From assembly GCA_015068645.1 (NCBI GenBank), contig SVKD01000014.1, forward strand, positions 1 through 57,750: a stretch of DNA of 57,750 bases. Reading direction: 5' to 3'. This document shows positions 8,650-17,783 of this stretch, piece after piece. Position 1 is the stretch's first letter. Each line of letters begins with the position of its first letter. The stretch is from Oscillospiraceae bacterium (GTDB taxonomy: Bacteria; Bacillota; Clostridia; UMGS1840). The position numbers and the translations under genes are program-made. The notes beneath the pieces were generated by a model. That model worked only from the letters and a program-made list of their open reading frames with translations, did not search any database and was not told the DNA's origin.

Positions 8650-9222
8650 CTATTTGATTACCGGCTGGATTTGTGTTCCTTCCAATGCTAATTTGATGGT
8701 ATCCTTCACTTTGGTAAAATCGCATACCAAAGAAGTGGGTTTCTTCACGGGGTCATCCTGGGATAACGGCACAAAATACACGTTTTTCACAGGAAGCATC
8801 ACACCCAAACTTTTGGCAGACTGGCCCAGTCCGTCATTGGTGGCAAGAGCAAGCACCACCGGAATACCGTTACGTAAAGACGCTTTTACCGCCATCGTGG
8901 CAGCAGTGTCGGTAATGCCGTTTGCCAGTTTGGATAAGGTGTTACCCGTGCAGGGAGAAACCACCATCACGTCAATGTACTTTTTCGGACCGATAGGCTC
9001 CACCTCGCTGATGGTAGCCAGCACTTTTTTTCCTGTCGTTTGCTCAATTTTTTCGATAAATTCAGATGCTTTTCCAAAGCGGGTATCGGTTTTGTAAGCG
9101 TTTTCACTCATCATGGGGAACACCTCAAAACCGTCCTCCAAAAGCCCGGAAAGCACTGCCAATGATTTTTGGAAGGTACAATAGGAACCGGTCAGACAAT
9201 AGCCAACCTTAATTGAATTCAT
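8650..9222 (-). CDS. dpaB: Dipicolinate synthase subunit B
   Basis: This 190-residue flavoprotein-like protein (SpoVFB) works with DpaA to convert a dihydrodipicolinate-pathway intermediate to dipicolinic acid in the mother cell, for loading into the spore core. Visible signatures are the N-terminal KVGYCLTGSYCTF, the central VVSPCTGNTLSKLANGITDT, and PVVLALATNDGLG, all typical of the family. Length is normal. It starts 7 bases after the dpaA stop, so the two are one operon, closed by the terminator at 8611. Presence of both subunits argues that the host forms endospores. Confidence 0.95.
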   Translation of the reverse strand: MNSIKVGYCLTGSYCTFQKSLAVLSGLLEDGFEVFPMMSENAYKTDTRFGKASEFIEKIEQTTGKKVLATISEVEPIGPKKYIDVMVVSPCTGNTLSKLANGITDTAATMAVKASLRNGIPVVLALATNDGLGQSAKSLGVMLPVKNVYFVPLSQDDPVKKPTSLVCDFTKVKDTIKLALEGTQIQPVIK

Positions 9223-9229
9223 CGTTATT

Positions 9230-10096
9230 TCATTCCTTATTGCCGATTTTATTGGAAAGCAGGCGAATTACGGTATCCGCCACAACTTTTCCTGAGGAAA
9301 CAGGGGCAACCTTGCCGGGAAGAGATAAGGCATGTGTGACCTCCACTCCCAGCTTTTGTGCAGCTTCCCGGTCAACACCGCCCGGAAGAGATGCCAAATC
9401 CACAAACAGACAGTTTTTGGGTATTTTCTTTAGCAAATCTTCTGAAAAAACCATAAAGGGAACGGTGTTAAATATGATATCCATTTTGGGTAATTCATCG
9501 GAAAGCACATCATAGGACACAGGAATGCATCCATCCAGCTTCATTTTCGTAAGATGGGCAGGGCTTCGGGATGCCACATAGGTAACGGCTCCCAAAGAAC
9601 ACATCATCTTTGCCAGAAAGTACCCGATTCTGCCGTATCCGGTAATTAAAACAGATGCGCCCAGCAATGAAATAGGCGTTTTTGCAATTGCCAGTTCCAA
9701 GGCTGCCTCTGCGGTAAGATAGGCATTTTGTAATAAAAAACCTTCGTCATCGGCATAATCGGTTACCCGGTTTTGAAAACAATCCGGAAGTTTTTGTGCC
9801 ATTCCGCAAAAAACAGTTGTGTGTTTTGGTATTTTGAAAAACAGCTCGTGTAAAGAAATTTCTCCTTCCCAAAGGGGAGTATTCAGCAATTTCCCGTCCC
9901 GTGTAACCGGAAGTGGTAACATGACACAATCGGAATCGGATAGCATTTCCGACAAATCAGCAGGTTCGGATAACCCCATAAGATAGTCCTCATGAAAACC
10001 ATATACCCTTACGTCAAACCCCTGCTCCTTACAATGTTTTGCAGCAAAAATCTGCCGTAAGTCACCACCGATAACCAAAATTTTTTTACCCATCAT
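9230..10096 (-). CDS. dpaA: Dipicolinate synthase subunit A
   Basis: The 288-residue SpoVFA-type protein has an N-terminal domain (KKILVIGGDLRQIFAAKHC) and a Rossmann NAD(P)-binding motif in the second half (LITGYGRIGYFLAKMM, near residue 150). It is the oxidoreductase-like partner of DpaB in dipicolinic acid synthesis. The start is the first of two adjacent ATG codons, preceded by GGGAAAGGGATGGG. A CATACCTT box on the minus strand at 10151-10158 resembles a mother-cell sigma factor -10, but no convincing -35 is at the right distance, so I do not claim a promoter. Confidence 0.95.
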   Translation of the reverse strand: MMGKKILVIGGDLRQIFAAKHCKEQGFDVRVYGFHEDYLMGLSEPADLSEMLSDSDCVMLPLPVTRDGKLLNTPLWEGEISLHELFFKIPKHTTVFCGMAQKLPDCFQNRVTDYADDEGFLLQNAYLTAEAALELAIAKTPISLLGASVLITGYGRIGYFLAKMMCSLGAVTYVASRSPAHLTKMKLDGCIPVSYDVLSDELPKMDIIFNTVPFMVFSEDLLKKIPKNCLFVDLASLPGGVDREAAQKLGVEVTHALSLPGKVAPVSSGKVVADTVIRLLSNKIGNKE

Positions 10097-10214
10097 ATCC
10101 CATCCCTTTCCCGTTTTAACACAAAGTTATAAGGCGGTTGCCCCACTAACAAGGTATGCAAATACGTTCGGTTTGACACCCCAGAAAAAATTGTTAAATT
10201 TTTCTCAAAAAAAC

Positions 10215-10243
10215 TTGACTTTTTTGTTTTTATATGTTAGAAT
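10215..10243 (+). promoter_or_regulatory. Promoter of rplS
   Basis: TTGACT (10215-10220), 17 bases, TAGAAT (10238-10243). It lies about 120 bases upstream of the rplS start, which leaves room for a structured leader. Confidence 0.8.
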
Positions 10244-10249
10244 ATGTTC

Positions 10250-10361
10250 CTGTAGTGTAAAAGGAGCGGTCCGCTTACACGGGAAAGCAGCTCCCAAGTG
10301 GAAAAAGTAAGAAGGGTTTTCCTATCGTGTAAAGAACGCTTATCAAGAAAGGAGATTCGAC
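10250..10361 (+). ncRNA. Candidate structured leader of rplS (L19-leader-like)
   Basis: The ~110-base untranslated leader contains paired segments GTGTAA and TTACAC around a GC-rich loop, followed by further short complementary pieces up to the AAGGAGAT ribosome binding site. Firmicutes are known to carry an autoregulatory L19 leader in front of rplS, and position and length fit. I could not fold it or compare it with the family model, so this is a candidate only. Confidence 0.4.
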
Positions 10362-10709
10362 ATGGACGTTTTAAAAGCCATTACTATGGATCAGTTAAGA
10401 ACTGACATGCCTAACATCCAGATCGGTGATACCGTGAAAGTGTATGTTAAGGTAAGAGAAGGTGCGAAAGAAAGAATTCAGATGTACGAAGGCACCGTTA
10501 TCAAGAAAAAAGGCGGCGGAATCCAGGAAACCTTCACCGTTAGAAGATTATCTTCCGGTATCGGTGTTGAAAGAACCTTCCCGGTTAACTCCCCCATCAT
10601 CGACAAAGTTGTAGTTGTAAGACACGGTAAAGTAAGAAGAGCAAAACTGTTCTACTTAAGAAAACGTGTTGGTAAAGCTGCAAAAGTTAGAGAAAGACTG
10701 GGCGACTAA
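10362..10709 (+). CDS. rplS: 50S ribosomal protein L19
   Basis: This 115-residue protein matches L19 throughout ([58 protein letters not shown]). L19 sits at the 30S/50S interface. It is monocistronic here, with its own promoter and a strong terminator. The usual partners rpsP, rimM and trmD are not adjacent. AAGGAGATTCGAC precedes the ATG. Confidence 0.98.
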   Translation: MDVLKAITMDQLRTDMPNIQIGDTVKVYVKVREGAKERIQMYEGTVIKKKGGGIQETFTVRRLSSGIGVERTFPVNSPIIDKVVVVRHGKVRRAKLFYLRKRVGKAAKVRERLGD

Positions 10710-10740
10710 TTCCCTCTTTCCAAACAAATTGTCACAGAAA

Positions 10741-10771
10741 GAACCAAATCTTTTTGATTTGGTTCTTTTTT
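10741..10771 (+). terminator. Terminator of rplS
   Basis: A 10-bp stem (GAACCAAATC/GATTTGGTTC) with a T-rich loop is followed by six Ts. Confidence 0.92.
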
Positions 10772-10814
10772 GTTTTTCTTTGAAAAATTCTATCAAAAAT
10801 AAATGAAAAATCTA

Positions 10815-10843
10815 TAGACAAATAAAAACATGTGTGCTATAAT
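10815..10843 (+). promoter_or_regulatory. Promoter of the stalk-domain protein
   Basis: TAGACA (10815-10820), 17 bases, TATAAT (10838-10843), with TGC directly before the -10 box (extended -10). It lies 72 bases upstream of the start codon. Confidence 0.75.
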
Positions 10844-10914
10844 GAATTTGATGGCAGAGGTGCTTTTTTTGAACATCCTGACGCCGTTTATTTTATCAGA
10901 AAGGACGTACCGTT

Positions 10915-11502
10915 ATGAAACAAAAATTTTTAAGTTTGTTACTCCTGTTTAACATCCTCTTTTCATGCGCTGTCTTGCCGACAGTTTCTGCTTCCTCGCA
11001 GAACGACCTTTCCCAAATCGATAAAACACAAACCATCAGTGTTATAGTAGACGGTGATGCAATTTTATTTGATCAGCCCCCTGTTTTGATTGAGGGCAGA
11101 GTAATGGTTCCCATTCGTGCCATTGCAGAAAAAATGGGCGATCAGGTGCTCTGGAGCACGGAAGACCAGTCTACCTTAGTGATTCATGCGGATAAAATGG
11201 TGGTATTTAAAAATAATATTACTCATATAACGGTTGCATCAGGATATGCGATGGAAGACTGGGAAACCTATCACACAGATGTTCCGCCTCAAATCGTGGG
11301 AGACAGAACCTTAACTCCGGTAAGAGCTATTGCAGAATGCCTGGGAGCTACTGTGGCATGGGATGATGCTACAAAAACAGTTACCATCACCACCTCCCCA
11401 AAAGCAGAAACCACCATCACCGAACAAACCTTAAAATATTTCAGCGCAGAATATCAGTGGTTATATGATATTGATTCCAATTCGGAAATTCTGTGGAAAT
11501 AA
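10915..11502 (+). CDS. Small exported protein with copper-amine-oxidase-N-like stalk domain
   Basis: This 195-residue protein has a signal peptide (MKQKFLSLLLLFNILFSCAV) and one stalk domain of the 'copper amine oxidase N-terminal' type, residues ~40-160: ISVIVDGDAILFDQPPVLIEG, then MVPIRAIAEKMG and, in the second half, TPVRAIAECLGATVAWD. Despite the family name the domain carries no oxidase activity; in Clostridia it is common in exported proteins and thought to have a structural or wall-associated role. The C-terminal ~35 residues have no recognised domain. It stands alone between its promoter and a terminator. A related stalk domain occurs twice in the protein at 55533-57125. Confidence 0.85.
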   Translation: MKQKFLSLLLLFNILFSCAVLPTVSASSQNDLSQIDKTQTISVIVDGDAILFDQPPVLIEGRVMVPIRAIAEKMGDQVLWSTEDQSTLVIHADKMVVFKNNITHITVASGYAMEDWETYHTDVPPQIVGDRTLTPVRAIAECLGATVAWDDATKTVTITTSPKAETTITEQTLKYFSAEYQWLYDIDSNSEILWK

Positions 11503-11520
11503 CATCATTTACAGTACAAA

Positions 11521-11556
11521 AAAAGCAACGGATTTTAAAATCCGTTGCTTTTTTTT
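11521..11556. terminator. Bidirectional terminator after the stalk-domain gene
   Basis: A perfect stem (AAGCAACGGATTTT/AAAATCCGTTGCTT) is flanked by As on the left and eight Ts on the right. Confidence 0.92.
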
Positions 11557-11572
11557 GCTATCTAAGGCGAGG

Positions 11573-11799
11573 AAAAATGGATGTAGAATTCACAAACCGA
11601 ACCCGAAGCTGTATATGCTATACTGCGAGCGGTGAAATTGGGAGATTGTGCTTCATTTTTCAAGCCTCTACTCCATATAATGGGGTGCAGAAAAACGGAT
11701 GGATAATCAAGAAACCGAATCAAGGCAACGCCTTGACAAGCCGAAGGCGTACCCGAGTGTACGCCAAGCGGTGAGGTTCATTGATTAGACGCCATTTTT
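11573..11799. repeat. Intergenic palindromic repeat, family B (copy B1, compound)
   Basis: This gene-free stretch holds two partial copies of a repeat found five times in the window. The left part (ACCCGAAGCTGTATATGCT and following) matches the element at 40336. The right part has the inner hairpin GGCGTAC/GTACGCC, then GCGGTGAGGTTCATTGAT and the end box GACGCCATTTTT. That end box lies 8 bases from the lacZ stop codon, facing it. Confidence 0.7.
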
Positions 11800-11806
11800 C
11801 AAACCC

Positions 11807-14800
11807 TTACTCTACAGTGATGGAGAAGCCGAACAAGTACTTATCCGCATTCACACGATTTTCCGGATAGAGAGAAGAAATCCAAACCATTTCTCCACCA
11901 ATACCGGCGTGTTTTGCGTCGATGTGCAGATAGCTTTCCGGTCTTCTTTTCAGACGATGTTCGTAACCTGCGGTTAAATAGTCTTCTACGGTGTTGTGAT
12001 GAATGTCAAAGTGGAAGGGTAAGTCGCCTTCAAATCGCATTTTATGGCCGTTATCATCAGAAATTTCCAGCCATTCGGTGGATTCGTGCCCACCGTTTTC
12101 CACGGGAGGATTGAAGGGGAAATGTTCTTGTTCCACTTGGCTTTCGTAAACCGCTTTCACGGGAGAGAGCATTCTGTCACAGTAAGCTTCGTTTCTGCCA
12201 TAGCCAAAGAATTTGATATGTTCAAATCCTGCGGGAATTACCAATTCTTCCCCGATTCTGGGCAGGTCGCCGATATCTTTATCCATATCGTAGCAAACAT
12301 CTACGTGCACTTTATCTTTTAACACGGTATAAGTCAATTTGGAATAAATGTTGTAGCCGGTGGCACCGGTGGTGCAATGTTCTGCAGTTACCACCACTCT
12401 GCCGTCGGAACCCTGATAATAGGAAACGCCCAAGCAATTGGTGGTGGGGGTTTTCATTTCATCCCAAATCACGTTTCTGCCCCAGGGCATACCCGGACAG
12501 TTGGTACCGCAGGCAGGACGATAGAACTGATGTCCCCAACCTTCCATCAGGTAGGTGGTGCCGTCTTTTACCATGGTTTTTATGGTACCATTGTCTTTTG
12601 AGAATACCACAGTAAAGCTTCCGTCAGTTACAGTGATGTTATTATTTTCTTCACTCACAGTGTAGTTGGAAGAAATTTCGGGAACAAAGGTTCTTTGGGT
12701 TTTGCCGTGTTCCAATTCAAACTGGGCATAGCCGATTTCGTAACCTGCCTCATAAGATTTGGTTGCGTCTTTGGCATTTACAGTGAAAAGAATGTGATAT
12801 TTGCAGTTGGGTTTGGATTCGTAATCCACTTCGTAGGTCCAATCAATGGTTTCACCCGGTTTTAACAAGGGTAAATCCACAGAAACAGTTTTGATGGGAT
12901 AACCGTTTTCATACACAGTGGCAAACACATCGTAATGGCTGGTATCCAATGCCATATTGGTGTTGGACACTAAGTATCTGTTTTCAAATTTGGTAATTTC
13001 ACGATGGTCATAATGGGGCTTTCTGAAGATAATGGGCATATATCCCATTTTTAATTCGTATGCACCGGGTTTCCAAGTGTAATCACCCAGCATCACACCG
13101 TTGTTGGTGAAGAAAGGTGCACATTCTCTTTCTCTGATAGACTCGTTGAAAGCACCTGCATAACCGTAAAATTCCACGCCGTTTTCATCTTTGGTAGCAA
13201 TGCCTTTGTCGATTAAATCCCAGGCAAAACCACCCTGGAAACGGGGATATTTTAGGATGCAATCCACATAACGCTGCACGCCGGAGCCGGCATTTAGCAT
13301 CTGATAGAGCATTTCAATTAAGATGATGGGTCTGTCATCATCCACATCGGAAATCATATCCCGAATCATAAACTGCTGAGCGTACATAAAGGGACGGGTA
13401 TCACTCATCCGTTTGCTCACGTCTAAAATTTCGCCGCCTTCGTACTGACACAGTCTTGTGGGGTCGTATTCTTTGATCCAGCCATACATTGCTGCGTGAG
13501 CAGGACCAACACCACTTTCGTTTCCTAAGGACCAGCAATATATTGAAGCGTGGTTTTTATAGAAAGTAGCCATACGAGCAGCACGGTTGACAAATTCAGC
13601 CGCCCATTCGGGACTACGGGTAAGCTGTCCATATACGCCATGAGTTTCCACGTTACATTCCAGCATTACCATCAAGCCGTATTCATCACATAATTCATAA
13701 AATTCACGGCAAGCAGGATAATGACAGGTTCTAACAGCGTTAATATTCATCCGCTTCATATTTTCCACTTCACGGATAATGATTTCGCGGCTTAAGGTAC
13801 GACCTGTGTAAACGTGATGTTCGTGACGGTTCATCCCTTTTACAATCATTCTCTGACCGTTTAAGTGAACCACACCTTTGATAATTTCAACACGTTTGAA
13901 ACCGATGCGATAGGATTCCATATCCAACACATTGCCGTTTTCATCCGATAAGGTGCAAATCACGGTGTAAAGCTTGGGTGTTTCGGGAGTCCAGGGTTCC
14001 ACTTCGCCAACGGTTTCTCTGATCAAACAAGCATTACAGTCGGGAATGCGGTCATCGTGTCTGGATTCGATACCGATTTCGGGAGTTTTTTGATAAATCA
14101 GTTTATCCCCGTCAAAAATTTCCAGGGTCACAGAACAGTTTGCAAAACCGTTCACACGATTTAATAAAATGTTGGAACGAATACTTCCGATTCCTCGTTC
14201 GTAATCGGTTAACACTTTCACGTCCACAATTCGTTTTCTGGGTTTGGAAATTAAGTAAACGGGACGGTAAATCCCTGCTAAATACCAGTAGTCCTGGTCT
14301 TCTAAGTAGGAAGAAGATGCAATCTTCATTACCTGAACGGTCAGGGTATTTTCACCGGGTTTTACAAATGCAGTAATATCAAAGGTGGAGGGCAATTTGC
14401 TGTCTTCTGCATAGCCCACTTCCTTGTCGTTTACCCACAAAATATAAGAGGTTTCCACCCCGTCAAACTGAATGAAGGTGTCTTTTTTGCACCAATCTTC
14501 GTCCACGGTAAAGGTGGTTTCGTAAATGCCGGTAGGATTTTTCTTGGGAATTTCGGGAGCATTTACCACAGTAAATTCTCCGTCGTCGGTGGGATATACC
14601 ACGCAACCTTCAGTTTCATAATATCTCCAGGGATACGTGAAGTTGGTGTAAACGGGTTCGCCAAAACCAAAATATTCCCAGTTGCCGGGCACTGCAATTT
14701 CGGAGGTGAAGTTTTTGTCTAAGTGGGCACCATATTCGGGCACTTCATCATAATAACGGAACTTCCAGTTGCCGTTTAAGGACTTCACATTGGAAGATTT

Positions 14801-14929
14801 TAAAATATCGCAGGTAAAAGCTTCTTCTTTGGTGGCATAAGCACCCCACTGAGAATGGGGAGCTTCACGGTTTACCTGAGTAACATCCATGTCTGTCCAA
14901 GGCATCTTGGTATGAATTTTCTGATACAT
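11807..14929 (-). CDS. lacZ: Glycoside hydrolase family 2, LacZ-type beta-galactosidase-like
   Basis: This 1040-residue protein has the full LacZ layout: N-terminal sugar-binding jelly roll (SLNGNWKFRYYDEVPEY), Ig-like domains, the TIM barrel (GMNRHEHH, RTCHYPACREFYELCDEYGL, NVETHG) and the C-terminal beta-sandwich (Bgal small chain). The acid/base glutamate is E471 in WSLGNESGVGP. The nucleophile should be E539, in IILIEMLYQMLNAG. In classical LacZ this loop reads E-Y-A-H-A-M-G-N, so the histidine that touches the sugar is replaced here and substrate preference may differ. No signal peptide: cytoplasmic. AAAGGAGAACACGCT precedes the start, 25 bases after the fusion gene, so the two are likely co-transcribed. 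The GH2 family call is secure; galactose specificity is inferred. Confidence 0.9.
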   Translation of the reverse strand: MYQKIHTKMPWTDMDVTQVNREAPHSQWGAYATKEEAFTCDILKSSNVKSLNGNWKFRYYDEVPEYGAHLDKNFTSEIAVPGNWEYFGFGEPVYTNFTYPWRYYETEGCVVYPTDDGEFTVVNAPEIPKKNPTGIYETTFTVDEDWCKKDTFIQFDGVETSYILWVNDKEVGYAEDSKLPSTFDITAFVKPGENTLTVQVMKIASSSYLEDQDYWYLAGIYRPVYLISKPRKRIVDVKVLTDYERGIGSIRSNILLNRVNGFANCSVTLEIFDGDKLIYQKTPEIGIESRHDDRIPDCNACLIRETVGEVEPWTPETPKLYTVICTLSDENGNVLDMESYRIGFKRVEIIKGVVHLNGQRMIVKGMNRHEHHVYTGRTLSREIIIREVENMKRMNINAVRTCHYPACREFYELCDEYGLMVMLECNVETHGVYGQLTRSPEWAAEFVNRAARMATFYKNHASIYCWSLGNESGVGPAHAAMYGWIKEYDPTRLCQYEGGEILDVSKRMSDTRPFMYAQQFMIRDMISDVDDDRPIILIEMLYQMLNAGSGVQRYVDCILKYPRFQGGFAWDLIDKGIATKDENGVEFYGYAGAFNESIRERECAPFFTNNGVMLGDYTWKPGAYELKMGYMPIIFRKPHYDHREITKFENRYLVSNTNMALDTSHYDVFATVYENGYPIKTVSVDLPLLKPGETIDWTYEVDYESKPNCKYHILFTVNAKDATKSYEAGYEIGYAQFELEHGKTQRTFVPEISSNYTVSEENNNITVTDGSFTVVFSKDNGTIKTMVKDGTTYLMEGWGHQFYRPACGTNCPGMPWGRNVIWDEMKTPTTNCLGVSYYQGSDGRVVVTAEHCTTGATGYNIYSKLTYTVLKDKVHVDVCYDMDKDIGDLPRIGEELVIPAGFEHIKFFGYGRNEAYCDRMLSPVKAVYESQVEQEHFPFNPPVENGGHESTEWLEISDDNGHKMRFEGDLPFHFDIHHNTVEDYLTAGYEHRLKRRPESYLHIDAKHAGIGGEMVWISSLYPENRVNADKYLFGFSITVE

Positions 14930-14954
14930 AGCGTGTTCTCCTTTTTTCGCTTTA

Positions 14955-17489
14955 TTATGCAGTTTCGATGGCGTTATCCTTATGCAGGTTCAATTTTTCC
15001 ACAGCCATTTCTCTCATCTTATATTTTAAGATTTTGCCTGCCGCATTCATGGGGAAAGCTTCCACAAAATCAACATATCTGGGAGTTTTGTGTTTTGCCA
15101 TATGGGTGGAAACATATTCTTTCATTTCATCCTCGGTCATAGTTTCGCCCTCTTTTAAGATGACGCACGCCATAATTTCTTCCCCGTACTGACGGTCAGG
15201 AACACCGATGACCTGAACATCAGATACCTTAGGATGGGTATAAATGAAGTCTTCAATTTCCTTGGGATATATATTTTCGCCACCACGGATAATCATATCT
15301 TTGATACGGCCTGTGATTTTATAATAACCATTTTCGTCACGGCGTGCAAGGTCGCCGGTGTGGAGCCATCCGTTTTCGTCAATGGCTGCGGCGGTTGCTT
15401 GAGGCATTTTGTAGTAACCTTTCATAATGTTGTAGCCTTTTGCCACAAATTCACCGTCCACATTGTCGGGCAATTCTTCGCCGGTTTCGGGATCCACAAT
15501 TTTACAGTCGATGCCATACATCGCTGCACCAACAGTGTTCACTCGGGTTTCCACAGAGTCGGTAATCTTAGACATGGTGCATCCGGGAGACGCTTCAGTC
15601 TGACCGTATACGATACAGATTTCACTCATATTCATTTTTTCGATAACGTCTTCCATTACCTTAATGGGACAGGGACTTCCTGCCATAATACCGGTTCTCA
15701 TCTGAGAGAAATCAGTTTTTTCGAAGTCATCATGCCCCAACATTGCAATAAACATGGTAGGCACACCGTGAAAACAGGTGATTTTTTCTTTATTGATGCA
15801 GTCTAACCCACGTTTGGGAGAAAATGCAGGAATGGGAGACATAGTTACCCCGTGGGTCATAGATGCGGTCATTGCCAATACCATACCGAAACAATGGAAC
15901 ATGGGCACCTGAATCATCATACGGTCTGCGGTGGATAAATCCATACAGTCCCCGATGTTTTTGCCGTTGTTTACCACATTATAGTGAGTCAACATAACGC
16001 CTTTGGGGAAGCCGGTGGTACCGGAGGTGTATTGCATGTTGCATACATCGTGTTTGTTAATCGCTGCTTGACGGCGGTATACTTCTTCAATGGATACCTT
16101 ATCCTTTAAAGCAACACTTTCTTCCCAGCTTAAGCAACCGGGATATTTCTTTTCACCCACCACCACAACATTGCGCAAGAAAGGTAATTTTTTAATGTGC
16201 AAGGGTTTCCCTGCTTCGTGGGTTGCAAGTTCAGGGCAAAGCTCCTGAATAATTCCCACATAGTCAGAGTCCTTATACCCCTCGGTCATAACCAACGTGT
16301 GAGTATCGGACTGGCGGAGCAGATATTCTGCTTCGTGAATTTTATAAGCGGTGTTCACGGTAACCAAAACCGCACCGATTTTGGTAGTTGCCCAGAAGGT
16401 GATATACCACTGAGGAACATTGGTTGCCCAAATGGCCACATGATCTCCGGCTTTCACTCCCATCGCAATTAAAGCTCTCGCAAACTCGTCAACATCGTCA
16501 CGGAATTCGCTGTAAGTTCTGGTATAATCCAATGTGGTGTAACGGAATGCATACTGGTCCGGGAATTCTTCTACCATACGGTCCAACACCTGCGGGAAGG
16601 TCAAATCAATCAGATGTTCTTTTGGCCACACGTACTTCCCTGTTTTTCTGATATTATCCTGCAGTTTTCCGCGGGTATCACCGTCAGTACCGTAAGCTGC
16701 CATAAAGTTTACATAATGAGGGAACACAATCCCTGCATCGTTTAAATCGGGGGCATAGGATTTTAACCATTCTAACGAAACAAAGCCTTCGTAGTTAATG
16801 GAACGAAGAGAAAACATTGCTGCATCCAAGGGCAGGTCCCCTTCTCCCATCATACGATAAGAAAGCTTCCCATTTTCCATCACAGAATCTTTCACATGGA
16901 TGTATTTTATATAGGCACCTAAATTCTGCACGGTTTCTTCGGGAGATTCGTTCATAAAACGGTAAGGATGATGCACATCCCAAAGGGCACCAACATTGTC
17001 GCTTGCCACGCTGTTTAACAAATTAGCCAGACGTTTGGTGTCTGCATATACGCCGTTGGTTTCTACCAATAAAGTAACATCATAATCTTCTGCATAGGTA
17101 ACCAGTTCGGTTAAGATGGGTAAAATAGCATCATCATCTACTTCCCCGTCCACCTCTGCATTACGGTCTGCTAAGATGCGAAGATAGGGAGTCCCCAAAG
17201 CATTTGCCAGGTGAATATATTCTTTGATTTCTTTTTTGGTTTCTTCCGCTTTGTCCTGATATTTTAACGCACAGCCTGTGGACAGACAAGGAATCTCCAA
17301 ATGCATTTTCTGAAGTTTTTTAATGGTTTCTTCTCTATTTTCTTTGGATAAGGGATTTCCTTTAATGTTTTTAAAGCCTTCTCCCATCCCTCTCACTTCA
17401 ATGCCGTGAAAGCCGCAGTCTTTTGCCATTGCGGTGATTTCTGACCAAGAGAAATCAGGACACCCTAAAGTGGAAAAAGCAAGCTTCAT
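14955..17489 (-). CDS. Fusion: xylose-isomerase-like TIM barrel + AMP-binding acyl-CoA synthetase
   Basis: One uninterrupted 844-residue frame. Residues 1-~275 are an AP-endonuclease-2/xylose-isomerase-like TIM barrel (KLAFSTLGCPDFSWSEI, GFHGIEVRGMG, LLVETNGVYAD, ALWDVHHPYRFMNE, YIKYIHVKDS, GFVSLEWLKSY) with the expected acidic and histidine metal ligands. Residues ~295-844 are an ANL-superfamily acyl-CoA synthetase: YTSGTTGFPKGV near 487 (P-loop-like A3), YGQTEASPG, GWLHTGDLA, and the C-terminal lysine motif AAGKILKYKMRE. Family knowledge: the first fold isomerises or epimerises small sugars or keto acids; the second activates a carboxylate with ATP and CoA. The substrate is unknown. lacZ follows at 25 bases, argB precedes beyond a 294-base gap. 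Joining of two normally separate enzymes suggests linked steps or channelling (inference). Confidence 0.88.
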   Translation of the reverse strand: MKLAFSTLGCPDFSWSEITAMAKDCGFHGIEVRGMGEGFKNIKGNPLSKENREETIKKLQKMHLEIPCLSTGCALKYQDKAEETKKEIKEYIHLANALGTPYLRILADRNAEVDGEVDDDAILPILTELVTYAEDYDVTLLVETNGVYADTKRLANLLNSVASDNVGALWDVHHPYRFMNESPEETVQNLGAYIKYIHVKDSVMENGKLSYRMMGEGDLPLDAAMFSLRSINYEGFVSLEWLKSYAPDLNDAGIVFPHYVNFMAAYGTDGDTRGKLQDNIRKTGKYVWPKEHLIDLTFPQVLDRMVEEFPDQYAFRYTTLDYTRTYSEFRDDVDEFARALIAMGVKAGDHVAIWATNVPQWYITFWATTKIGAVLVTVNTAYKIHEAEYLLRQSDTHTLVMTEGYKDSDYVGIIQELCPELATHEAGKPLHIKKLPFLRNVVVVGEKKYPGCLSWEESVALKDKVSIEEVYRRQAAINKHDVCNMQYTSGTTGFPKGVMLTHYNVVNNGKNIGDCMDLSTADRMMIQVPMFHCFGMVLAMTASMTHGVTMSPIPAFSPKRGLDCINKEKITCFHGVPTMFIAMLGHDDFEKTDFSQMRTGIMAGSPCPIKVMEDVIEKMNMSEICIVYGQTEASPGCTMSKITDSVETRVNTVGAAMYGIDCKIVDPETGEELPDNVDGEFVAKGYNIMKGYYKMPQATAAAIDENGWLHTGDLARRDENGYYKITGRIKDMIIRGGENIYPKEIEDFIYTHPKVSDVQVIGVPDRQYGEEIMACVILKEGETMTEDEMKEYVSTHMAKHKTPRYVDFVEAFPMNAAGKILKYKMREMAVEKLNLHKDNAIETA

Positions 17490-17581
17490 ATTATATCAAT
17501 CCTTTCTTTGAAAGAGGTTTATCAAAATAAGTAGTTTTTGAATTTGTGGCTGATAGGCCGATTCAATCGCCATAAGTAGTC

Positions 17582-17755
17582 GGAAAATTGGATGATTTTT
17601 TCGATTTTTATGACTGCCGTACTTCTCTGTAAAGCAGAAGGAAAATTGCGAAGATTTTTTGTTTCTGTGACTGCCGCTTCCTCACGGTAAAGGTAAAGGA
17701 AAATTGGATGATTTTTTCGATTTTTATGACCGTCGCGTACTTTGGATGTACGCAA
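17582..17755. repeat. Three tandem 58-bp repeats
   Basis: Units start at 17582, 17640 and 17698, exactly 58 bases apart. Each begins GGAAAATTG and has a T-rich core then TGAC-GCCG. Units 1 and 3 are more alike than unit 2. The block fills the gap between argB and the fusion gene. Short frames through it are low-complexity and I do not call a gene. Confidence 0.85.
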
Positions 17756-17783
17756 GGGAGTAAAAGCGGAAAAAGCGCCAATT

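Noticed and set aside
10151-10158. Sporulation sigma-factor promoter for dpaAB
   Set aside because: The -10-like CATACCTT box has no -35 at a correct distance for the mother-cell sigma factors.
17582-17755. Could the 58-bp units be a CRISPR array?
   Set aside because: Units are directly abutting and degenerate along their whole length with no unique spacers, and no cas genes are present.
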